From: JACRIM01 sp038042195
GTDB taxonomy: Bacteria > Planctomycetota > Phycisphaerae > UBA1845 > UTPLA1
Length of the DNA: 64,000 bases
Direction of reading: 5' to 3'
Assembly: GCA_038042195.1 (NCBI GenBank)
Contig: JBBTET010000013.1
Coordinates: 1 to 64,000, forward strand
A program made the translations under genes and the position numbers. Shown here one piece after another: positions 16,772-24,647 of the stretch. The notes under the pieces are model-generated. The model searched no databases. It was not told the DNA's origin and saw only the letters and a list, made by a program, of their open reading frames with translations. Each line of letters starts with the position of its first letter. Positions within the stretch are counted from its first letter, which is position 1.

Positions 16772-16845
16772 CACGCAGGTATTCGTATTGTTCCTGGAGG
16801 CTGGGGAAGATGCGCCGGGGGGGGCTTCGATTCGCTGTTGGGAGA

Positions 16846-16945
16846 AGAAAAGGTGTCAGGATGATTTTCCTTGCCTTCGCTCATGGTGACTATTAGTTTA
16901 TCGACATGCCCCGGCCCCCGCGAATCACGGAATCAGGTGGCTGTC
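16846..16945. repeat. about 100-bp direct repeat, left copy
   Basis: It begins AGAAAAGGTGTCAGGATG and ends near CAGGTG...TGTCCC. The same block lies at 17787-17889 in the same orientation with only a few mismatches. The pair brackets the low-GC gene at 17064-17696. Confidence 0.85.
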
Positions 16946-17063
16946 CCGCATTATCGTCGTAGTAATACTCCGTGATCTGCCCGCGAAGGTCATCGATAGT
17001 CAGTCAACCAGTAAAGACTCTCATATCCTCTGGATCGAATTTAGGGGAGCAGGTTAAGATCAC

Positions 17064-17696
17064 TCAGTCTTTGCTTGCAAAAAATCGCCAAGCAAAGAAC
17101 ACCCCGACCGAGCCACACGCAACCCCTATAATTCGAGCTAATTGGGAAGATGGATCACCTGCCATCAAATACAGTTGACATGCAATAGCAGTGGACAGTG
17201 ACACAAACCCGAAAAACAACATGAGGCTTCTGCGACGAGATTCTGGCGAAAGGACTAGCTTAATTGGAGAGACTGGGAAACTCCCTCGCTTTTCGTGGGG
17301 CGATAGACTCGCCTTGGCTGAACGGAATGTGGAGACAGCTTCACCGCACTCCGGACAAATCCCGGTCGCATTACTTGTTAAAATGTAACTACATTTGGCA
17401 CATCGGGCCGGGTCGGAGGCCACCCAGCGCAACTGACTTCCTCTGAAAAAGATAGCAATCGCCAGAATCACTCCTGGAATGCTGAATAATAGATGGCCTA
17501 CTACCTTAGCGCGATCAGGCGTGCCGCCTGTTAGCCAATCCAAACAACCAAGTACGATACCATCAACAACAAGTAGAAGAGCGAAAAAGTAGGCTAGTCG
17601 GGGCCGACCTAAGTATTGTGCAGTTACTGATGCCGCCCCCCAAATTACAAGTCCACCAAAACCTATCAGCACTTCTAGAATTGCGCCATGCATCAT
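17064..17696 (-). CDS. small membrane protein with zinc ribbon
   Basis: A protein of 210 residues. Three N-terminal membrane helices (LIGFGGLVIWGAASV, YFFALLLVVDGIVLGCL, LLFSIPGVILAIAIFF) precede a zinc ribbon CAKCSYILTSNATGICPECG. Two more helices follow (LMLFFGFVSLSTAIACQLYL, IIGVACGSVGVFFAWRFF). No function assigned. Its codons are visibly more A/T-rich than those of its neighbours, and the gene sits between two 100-bp direct repeats, so it may have been acquired or mobilised as a unit. Confidence 0.65.
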   Translation of the reverse strand: MMHGAILEVLIGFGGLVIWGAASVTAQYLGRPRLAYFFALLLVVDGIVLGCLDWLTGGTPDRAKVVGHLLFSIPGVILAIAIFFRGSQLRWVASDPARCAKCSYILTSNATGICPECGEAVSTFRSAKASLSPHEKRGSFPVSPIKLVLSPESRRRSLMLFFGFVSLSTAIACQLYLMAGDPSSQLARIIGVACGSVGVFFAWRFFASKD

Positions 17697-17786
17697 TTAC
17701 TTATCCTTCGAACTCTCCAAATGCCAAACAGTCATCTACTCTTCTAGTGAGTTCTCTCGGTTGCTTGAGTTGCATCATAGTCAGGT

Positions 17787-17889
17787 AGAAAAGGTGTCAG
17801 GATGATTTTCCTTGCCTTCTCTCATGGTGACTATTAGTTTATCGACATGCCCCGGCCCCCGCGAATCACGGAACCAGGTGTCGTGTCCC
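17787..17889. repeat. about 100-bp direct repeat, right copy
   Basis: Second copy of the block at 16846-16945. The core is TTTATCGACATGCCCC followed by GGCCCCCGCGAATCACGG. It lies in the 323-base interval between the zinc-ribbon gene and the GH123-like gene; nothing else was recognised there. Confidence 0.85.
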
Positions 17890-18019
17890 ACATACTGAAG
17901 CGCCGTGTCATGTGACTGGCGTATAGGGTTTCGTTCTCCTTTTCCATTGACCTGGCCTTCCCCACTTCTCAAATCTGCGAAATCCGCGCCATCTGCGGTT
18001 TCAATTCCTCTCTCCGCCC

Positions 18020-21000
18020 TTACTCCGACCAAATCAAATTCCCCAACACACGCGGATCATACGAATGCCGCGGAACGCGCGACCAATCTGAATACTCTCC
18101 GCGCGTCGGTTCCAGTCGCGTCACGTTTAACCCCCACACCGCATTCGCCGGCACCGCCCCAAACGCCTTCAACGGGATCGCAATCTCCGCCGACCAGCCG
18201 AACGACGTTCGCTGCACCGCATGGGGCGGCTCCGGCGATGGCCACGGCCCGCGCTGGCAGATCGGCGGCACCACTCCCACGCCCTTCTCAAACACCGCGA
18301 TCCCGTTCGACTTCAACACCACATGATACAAATCATCCGGCCGCGTCCCCCGATTCGTCGGGTCGAGCACCACTTCAATCAAGTCCTCGCCCACCGGCAT
18401 GAGTTCGTCATACTCCACGTCGCTCGTGATTCGCTTCGACAGATCGTCCGCCTCCACGCGCTCCGGCGCAGCTGCGTGCAACCCGATGTACAAATGCTCC
18501 TGGTCCCGGCAGAAATACGCCACCGTCTGACTCGTCGCCCGTGGACGGGCTGCGGCGGACAGCAGCCCATCCGCTGGTACGAGAATCCCGTCTCGTGCCT
18601 CACCGCTGGTATGGGAATCCCTTCTCGTACCTCCTTCCCCTCTGTCCGACGCCCCCGTAATCAATCGAAAATCCCCCGCCGAGTTGTATTCACTCGGCAC
18701 CCAGTCCCCAAGGTTTCCATCCACCGTCGGCGGCGTCTCCACCAGTGGAGCCTGCACCATGCTCAACACACAATCCGCCTGAATCTCGCCCACCTGCCCC
18801 GAATCAAACGAAACCCGCTGCACATAATGCCCATCCAGATCGCACGGCAATATGCTTTCCAACTCCCACGATAGCGCACGACGAACCACATCCATCTCAC
18901 CAATCGGCCCGACTCGCACCATGTCCTGTCGCGGTTTGCCACCAGGCGGAAGCACCGAGAGCTTCAAGTCGCCATTCACCGACGTGCGCATCTCGTTGCG
19001 CACGCTCACTTCGTGCGTCACGGCAAGCGCTCGACCGGGCCGCTTCTCGCCGGTCAACGCATCGGTCACTGTTCGTCGAACCAGCGAAAGCCGCGACGAC
19101 TCCGGCGTCACTTCAATCCGTCGCGTCGCCGAGAGAAACTTGGCCCACGCCGCCCGATTGGCCGCCCGATCAATCGACTTCTCCGGGCGCTCGCTGACCG
19201 CGAACGTCACCTCATCCAGCAACAGCTCACGTGCCAAATGCCACACCATTGGATCGTCGCTGCGACGGCCAAATACGCCATCGAGATAGTTGTCACCATA
19301 GGCGTCGGTGCCCCACGACTTGATCAACGAGCCGGCCAACAACCGTGCCGTCTCCGTGTGGCCGAGCAAGTCGAGCAGACGAAGCAGTTGTACGTCCTGC
19401 AAACCAAGTTGCAGTTGCTTGAGTCGCATCGACGGCACAGGCTGCTTCAATCCGAACGAGTCCCCCGGATACAAAAGCCACGTGTCCGACCTCGCTCGTC
19501 GATCCGAGATACTCTCGTCGAAGACCTTCGGCGGCCATGCCGTCGCATGCTCGATCATCAACGCATCGGCCCCTTCCAGAAACGCCTGCATGGCGAGACT
19601 TCGGGCCTGCACCGGCGAAGCTTCCACCTCCAGGCTTCCGCAATATGGCGGCTGGTCCGGCCGCAGCCAGTGCTTCTTGCCGCTCGCGCGAAGTCGTTCC
19701 AATGTGGCCCGATGGTGATACCGAGCCGGCGTCGCCCAAACGTCCACAAGTGTCGAGAGGTCGTCAAAACGATAATCGAGCCACCCGAACGGCTGCATGG
19801 ATTGCGGGATGAGTGTCGAGACGAACGGAATCCGTGGCGCGCCGCTCTCCGATGGATTAATCAACTCCGCAATGCGCCGAAAATCGCTCAGCTCGCCGGC
19901 GCTCGATTCGGGGCCTCGCGCCACATCAACCCAAACCCAGCCCCGATGCAGCCACTCCTTCTGCGAAAAATGAAATGAACACTCTCGAACGTAGTCGCGC
20001 ATCACCGCCGCGTATCCCGGCGTTTGCATTCCGTCGTATTGCACCGGGTCGGGCTGTTGCATATCCACCGGCAACGGCCACCCCGCCGCAGCGCGTCCAT
20101 CGGAATACGCAGTTCCGACAATCAATGGTTCGCAAAACGCGTCGTACTCCGACCAATCCACGCTCAACTTGCCGCTCACATCCTGACTGAGCCGTGGCTT
20201 CACGTCCGTGGTAAACGGCGACAGCCCGTGATCATGCAACAGTCGAAACGCCCCAATCATCGCCTCGCGCGCAACCGGATCATCCAACGCGGCGCGCAGA
20301 TTCTTCGGATCGCCTCCCGTGTGCGCCGAAATGATCGGCCCGAGTTGAACGCCCGCAAATGCAGGCATCAGCGCCTCCGTCGGCAGAAACACATCCCGCA
20401 CCTTCAAGTCCACCGGCACCCGCACATCCGTGGAACCCACCGAGTGAATCGTGACCATGCTCAAATAGTCACCGGGCCGAGCATCGCGAGGGATGCCGAC
20501 CTCCACCCAGATCACCACATTTTTCCCCGGCGACAAATCGATCGGCTGGCCATTCCGAGGCGCATCCATCGGCACGAGCGCATCCGGAATCTCGCGCCGC
20601 CGACTGCTCCCCACGCTCCGCAGATACCAATTCGCATACCGCTCAACCACCACCGGCCACTGGCGATACATCCTCACGGAATCTCTGGCGGTGACGCTCC
20701 CGGTCGTGTCCTCGGCTGCCTGCGTCGTGGCACGATCAATCGGCGCGACGACCGCGAAGTCATCGACCGCCAGTTGAATGCCCGAAGCCGGCGCATTCAA
20801 CGCCGAGATCATCAGTTGAAACGCAACGACTGAATTGACCGCCCCGCCAAGTCGCACACGCCCGGTCATCGGATCGAAAAACGCCTCATCACTCACCCGC
20901 GCCTCCACCATGACGCGCTGCGAAGGCCCCACCGCGGACACCACCGGCGGCGGCACCACCACCGTGGGTCGCACGCACCCCCCGATTGCAAGGACCACCA

Positions 21001-21079
21001 TCGCAAACCTGAGCCTCCCCGCGCGAGAGGAAGCCACGCTTCTGACCGAATCATGCAACTGGGGGCGTGTGGTGTTCAT
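18020..21079 (-). CDS. DUF4091/GH123-like lipoprotein with C-terminal CBM9-like domain
   Basis: A protein of about 1019 residues. The start at 21079 gives a basic N-region and a lipobox (LAIGGC). An N-terminal beta-domain precedes a segment with PGKNVVIWVEVGIPRDA and GDYLSMVTIHSVGS, then a TIM-barrel-like region of the DUF4091/GH123 type (FRLLHDHGLSPFTTDVKP, HRGWVWVDVARGPE, DVQLLRLLDLLG). The C-terminus (from TPPTVDGNLGDWV) resembles a CBM9-like carbohydrate-binding domain ending AEIAIPLKAFG and WGLNVTR. A 56-bp palindromic element is inserted in frame in this last domain (18576-18631). It probably binds or hydrolyses glycans outside the cell; catalytic residues were not confirmed. Confidence 0.7.
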   Translation of the reverse strand: MNTTRPQLHDSVRSVASSRAGRLRFAMVVLAIGGCVRPTVVVPPPVVSAVGPSQRVMVEARVSDEAFFDPMTGRVRLGGAVNSVVAFQLMISALNAPASGIQLAVDDFAVVAPIDRATTQAAEDTTGSVTARDSVRMYRQWPVVVERYANWYLRSVGSSRRREIPDALVPMDAPRNGQPIDLSPGKNVVIWVEVGIPRDARPGDYLSMVTIHSVGSTDVRVPVDLKVRDVFLPTEALMPAFAGVQLGPIISAHTGGDPKNLRAALDDPVAREAMIGAFRLLHDHGLSPFTTDVKPRLSQDVSGKLSVDWSEYDAFCEPLIVGTAYSDGRAAAGWPLPVDMQQPDPVQYDGMQTPGYAAVMRDYVRECSFHFSQKEWLHRGWVWVDVARGPESSAGELSDFRRIAELINPSESGAPRIPFVSTLIPQSMQPFGWLDYRFDDLSTLVDVWATPARYHHRATLERLRASGKKHWLRPDQPPYCGSLEVEASPVQARSLAMQAFLEGADALMIEHATAWPPKVFDESISDRRARSDTWLLYPGDSFGLKQPVPSMRLKQLQLGLQDVQLLRLLDLLGHTETARLLAGSLIKSWGTDAYGDNYLDGVFGRRSDDPMVWHLARELLLDEVTFAVSERPEKSIDRAANRAAWAKFLSATRRIEVTPESSRLSLVRRTVTDALTGEKRPGRALAVTHEVSVRNEMRTSVNGDLKLSVLPPGGKPRQDMVRVGPIGEMDVVRRALSWELESILPCDLDGHYVQRVSFDSGQVGEIQADCVLSMVQAPLVETPPTVDGNLGDWVPSEYNSAGDFRLITGASDRGEGGTRRDSHTSGEARDGILVPADGLLSAAARPRATSQTVAYFCRDQEHLYIGLHAAAPERVEADDLSKRITSDVEYDELMPVGEDLIEVVLDPTNRGTRPDDLYHVVLKSNGIAVFEKGVGVVPPICQRGPWPSPEPPHAVQRTSFGWSAEIAIPLKAFGAVPANAVWGLNVTRLEPTRGEYSDWSRVPRHSYDPRVLGNLIWSE
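18576..18631. repeat. palindromic element inserted in coding sequence
   Basis: It is bounded by GGTACGAGAA and TTCTCGTACC, a perfect 10-bp inverted pair, with internal GAGAATCCCGTCTC and GGGAATCCC. It translates on the minus strand to part of the low-complexity stretch RRDSHTSGEARDGILVPADG that interrupts the CBM9-like domain. A related element is at 39331-39380 in another secreted-protein gene. Confidence 0.7.
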
Positions 21080-21182
21080 GCGCTGGATGGGGCTATCATA
21101 ATGAGTGGAGCGTTCGACGCGCACTGCTCCAAGTGCTTGATGTGAATACCTAATCATCCGCCTGTCTGACCGGCAATCCTGA

Positions 21183-23465
21183 ATGAGTACCCCCAACCCC
21201 ACTCAAGCACCCACCAAACGCGGCCCGCGCGATTGCGACGACAAGCGTGCAACCGTCTCGCTCCCCATCCTCGAAACCGGTCCCGACGGCAAAGGCATCC
21301 GCCCGTCCAAATCCGGCAAATGGCGGGCTGCCTCCCTCATCGCCGTCCACGTCCTCATCCTCGCCCATGTCGCCCACTGGCTCATCAGCGGCAAAACGCT
21401 CACCCCCGTCGAGCCGTCCGAGTCCATGGAGACCATCCGCACCGGAGCGATCAACGCTGGATTCGTCTTCTTCGCCGTTGCCATCCTCCTGACACTCATC
21501 TTTGGTCGCTTCGTCTGCGGCTGGGCCTGCCACCTCGTCGCCTATCAAGACCTGACGCTCTGGGTGCTCAAGAAACTTCACCTCCGCCCACGGCCGTTCC
21601 GCTCGCGCCTGCTCATCTTCGTCCCCGCCCTCGCCGCCTTCTACATGTTCTTCTGGCCTGCCGTCTATCGCGCATTCGCGAGCATCCCACACCCCGAACT
21701 CACATGGCATCTCTCCAGCACCGGCTTCTGGGACACCTTCCCGGATTACGGCATCGCCATCCTGACCGTCCTCACCTGCGGCATGGCCATCATCTACTTC
21801 CTCGGCGCGAAGGGCTTCTGCACCTACGCCTGCCCCTACGGCGCACTCTTCGGCATCACCGACAAACTCGCCGTCACGCGAATCCGCGTCACCGACGCCT
21901 GCCACCAATGCGGCCACTGCACCGCCGTCTGCACCTCGAACGTCGACGTCGCCCGCGAAGTGAAGCTCTACAAAATGGTCGTCGACCCCGGCTGCATGAA
22001 GTGCCTCGACTGCGTCAGCGTCTGCCCCAACGACGCGCTGTACCTCGGCGTCGGCGTGCCGTCGCTGCTGGCCAAGGCATCAGAGCCGCCACGCCCGGCG
22101 AAGTACGACCTCTCGCTCCCCGAAGAACTCCTGGCAGCCATCGCATTCTGCGCGTCCTTCCTCGCATTTCGCGGCCTCTACGGCAAGGTGCCCTTCCTCA
22201 TGTCGCTCGGCGTCGCTGGAATGGTCGCGTTTCTCATCGTGAAGGCGATGCAACTCGTCCACCAACAAGATGTGATGCTCCAGAAACTCCGCCTCAAACT
22301 CGATGGCAAACTCCAACTCTCGGGCATCGCATTCACCCTCGCCGTCCTCCTGCTCACCGCCTTCACTGCCCACTCCGGCTTCTGGCGCTACCACGACTAT
22401 CAGGGGCAACGTCTCCTGTACGAACTTCCCGGCGACGGACTCGGTTGGCAACGAACACCTGATTACTTTGCAAGCATGACCGCGCAACAAGTCGAACTGG
22501 CCCGCACCAGTTACGCCCATCTCGCCACCGCCGACCGCTGGGGCCTCATGCACCCCGTCGACAATGAAATCCAACTCGCCTGGCTCGAACTCATGACCGG
22601 ATCCGCCGACCAATCCGTGACCCGCTACCAGCGCATGGCCGAAACGCATCCCGACGACGCGGGTTTTCTGGTCAAGCTGGCCAACGCCCTGACATTCCAA
22701 AAACGATACGACGACGCACGCCGTGCATTCACCAAGGCACTGGAAATCGAAAAGGTCGAGCGCGACGCCATGCGCGCCAAGCTGCCGACCGAGCCGCTGC
22801 CGATCTCCGCACACGTTTGGACGGAGTGGGGACTGTTCCTTGCTGATCGTGGCGACTTCGCCGCCGCGAAGACCGCGCTCGAAGCCGCCGTCCAATACGA
22901 TCCTTCGTCCTCCCTTGCCTGGCTCGCGCTGGGTTCCTTTCAAGCCGGCGCGGCCGATCTCAATGTCGCGCGTGCGACCCTCATTCGCGCCGTTCGATGC
23001 AGCCCCGACAATCGACCGGCGGTCGAACTCCTTGAGAAGCTGGGGCGCGAAGATCAGGACTTCACCGCCGCGGTGTCGGACTACGAGAAGGCGTTGGCCG
23101 ACAGGCCCGACCGGATGATCTTCCGCCACAATCTCGCCCACAGTCTTGCTCGAGTCGGCCGCTATCCCGATGCGATCAAGACCTACCGCGAGGTCATCGC
23201 CGATCACCCTGACGCCGTAGGTGTGTACGCCGAACTCGGCGCAACCCTCATGGCCTCCGGCGACTTAAGCGGCGCGATTATCGAGTACGAAGTGCTTGTC
23301 AAGAAGCTCCCCAACGACGCCGAGGCCAACCTCAAACTCGGCTTCCTCTACCAACAAGCCGGCCGAATCGCCGACGCCAAGGCCCAATACAACGCGGTCA
23401 TCAAACTCGGCGGCCCCGAGGCCGAGGCCGCACGCAAACTGCTCGAGCAGGTCAATCGCTCGTAA
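21183..23465 (+). CDS. membrane polyferredoxin fused to TPR domain
   Basis: A protein of 760 residues. Membrane helices near 48-70, 90-112, 143-165, 190-208, 310-340 and 370-385 surround a NapH/CcoG-like electron-transfer module. CxxxC pairs occur at 112/116 (VCGWAC) and 213/217 (CTYAC). Two [4Fe-4S] ferredoxin sites follow: C240-C243-C246-C250 and C271-C274-C277-C281 (CMKCLDCVSVCP). From about 450 to the end there are at least six TPR units (YRQMAETHPDDAGFLVKLA-type). It should move electrons across or along the membrane, with the TPRs as a protein-docking arm. The fusion is unusual. It is divergent from the GH123-like gene. Confidence 0.85.
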   Translation: MSTPNPTQAPTKRGPRDCDDKRATVSLPILETGPDGKGIRPSKSGKWRAASLIAVHVLILAHVAHWLISGKTLTPVEPSESMETIRTGAINAGFVFFAVAILLTLIFGRFVCGWACHLVAYQDLTLWVLKKLHLRPRPFRSRLLIFVPALAAFYMFFWPAVYRAFASIPHPELTWHLSSTGFWDTFPDYGIAILTVLTCGMAIIYFLGAKGFCTYACPYGALFGITDKLAVTRIRVTDACHQCGHCTAVCTSNVDVAREVKLYKMVVDPGCMKCLDCVSVCPNDALYLGVGVPSLLAKASEPPRPAKYDLSLPEELLAAIAFCASFLAFRGLYGKVPFLMSLGVAGMVAFLIVKAMQLVHQQDVMLQKLRLKLDGKLQLSGIAFTLAVLLLTAFTAHSGFWRYHDYQGQRLLYELPGDGLGWQRTPDYFASMTAQQVELARTSYAHLATADRWGLMHPVDNEIQLAWLELMTGSADQSVTRYQRMAETHPDDAGFLVKLANALTFQKRYDDARRAFTKALEIEKVERDAMRAKLPTEPLPISAHVWTEWGLFLADRGDFAAAKTALEAAVQYDPSSSLAWLALGSFQAGAADLNVARATLIRAVRCSPDNRPAVELLEKLGREDQDFTAAVSDYEKALADRPDRMIFRHNLAHSLARVGRYPDAIKTYREVIADHPDAVGVYAELGATLMASGDLSGAIIEYEVLVKKLPNDAEANLKLGFLYQQAGRIADAKAQYNAVIKLGGPEAEAARKLLEQVNRS

Positions 23466-23484
23466 CCGGCGCGCACCGTCAAAG

Positions 23485-24441
23485 TCAGTTGGTGCCCCTC
23501 ATTGCAACCGTCGCCTCCACGGCCACTGCCTGCTCCGCAAGCGTATGCACCGCCATGCTCAAAAATGGCGGATACAGCTTTTTGATCGCCTGCCGATACT
23601 GATCTGAGTCGATCTGCTTGATGACTCCCGCGACCGGCACGAACTCTTCCTTCTTCACCACGGTCTCATCCGAAATCAGCGACCGCTCGGCGAAGTGATA
23701 GCCAAACGAACCACTCTTCGTCACGCGCAGGATCGACCACTTCTCCATCGACGCGACCTGGCGATACACGCTCAGTCGAAACCGAACCCGCAACGCCGCG
23801 TCCGCGCCGATCTCCTTGAGTAACTCCTGCTCAACTTGTTCCACGGGGCGTCCGTCATTTGTTCCAAGAATGATGCCGTATCCCTTGGCCGGCTCGATCA
23901 CCAACAATCGCGGCACGCCCACGTCCGTGCCGGCCACATTGAACGCATGGCCCACATCAACGTGCCCGGCCTTGCCCAAGGTCAGATGCTTGAATGCCTT
24001 GGTCGAACGAATCGACTCCTGCGGAACCAATTGCATCCCTTCCGCCTCAAGCCGCTCAACAAAGAACTTATGCAGCTCATCGGGGAACTCTTTGCGCACC
24101 GCCTCATCGATCTGAATCCGTATCCGCCCCGCACCCGCCATCGACGTCACAAACCCGATGGGAATGAATTCATGAAAAACAATCCCCGGCTGATTGTCGG
24201 ACATCGACTCCAGCTTCTCCGTCACATACTCGATGGCAAATTCAACCAGCGCCACCTTGCGATACCCGGTCGGAGCAGGTTTCTCCGGCTCATGCTCCCA
24301 ATACCGTGGAGCGGCCGACTTCATGTTCGTCGCGCTGTCCAGATTCGCCGCGCTCAGCTTCACCGGCGGTTCGTGACAGCCCATCCCTCCCAGGACGATT
24401 CCCAGCCAGATCGCCGCGCCGCTCCACATCCGTGTGACCAT
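23485..24441 (-). CDS. lipoprotein of unknown function
   Basis: A protein of 318 residues. The signal peptide ends with a lipobox (LGGMGC, Cys about 22). The mature part has KVALVEFAIEYVTEKLES, GIVFHEFIPIGFVTSMAGAG and LGKAGHVDVGHAFNVAGTDVGVP, followed by VYRQVASMEKWSIL and SMAVHTLAEQAVAVEATVAM. This pattern looks like an alpha/beta envelope protein, but I do not recognise the family. It converges on the polyferredoxin gene 19 bases away. Confidence 0.65.
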   Translation of the reverse strand: MVTRMWSGAAIWLGIVLGGMGCHEPPVKLSAANLDSATNMKSAAPRYWEHEPEKPAPTGYRKVALVEFAIEYVTEKLESMSDNQPGIVFHEFIPIGFVTSMAGAGRIRIQIDEAVRKEFPDELHKFFVERLEAEGMQLVPQESIRSTKAFKHLTLGKAGHVDVGHAFNVAGTDVGVPRLLVIEPAKGYGIILGTNDGRPVEQVEQELLKEIGADAALRVRFRLSVYRQVASMEKWSILRVTKSGSFGYHFAERSLISDETVVKKEEFVPVAGVIKQIDSDQYRQAIKKLYPPFLSMAVHTLAEQAVAVEATVAMRGTN

Positions 24442-24647
24442 TCAGTGACTCCCTGATTGATTTGCTCAACAAGAACTAATATGACCCGCGATCCCACCAT
24501 CAGCCCCGGCTCGCCTCTTCGCCCCGGGAATGCACAACGCGTGTTGCATGCTTCATAACGACCGATTCTCAAGAAGAACATGAAAGCGTGAGGGTGGTCT
24601 CGCGCAACGCGGCTCGCATCGCGCCGGGTTCGATCATGCGTCATTGC

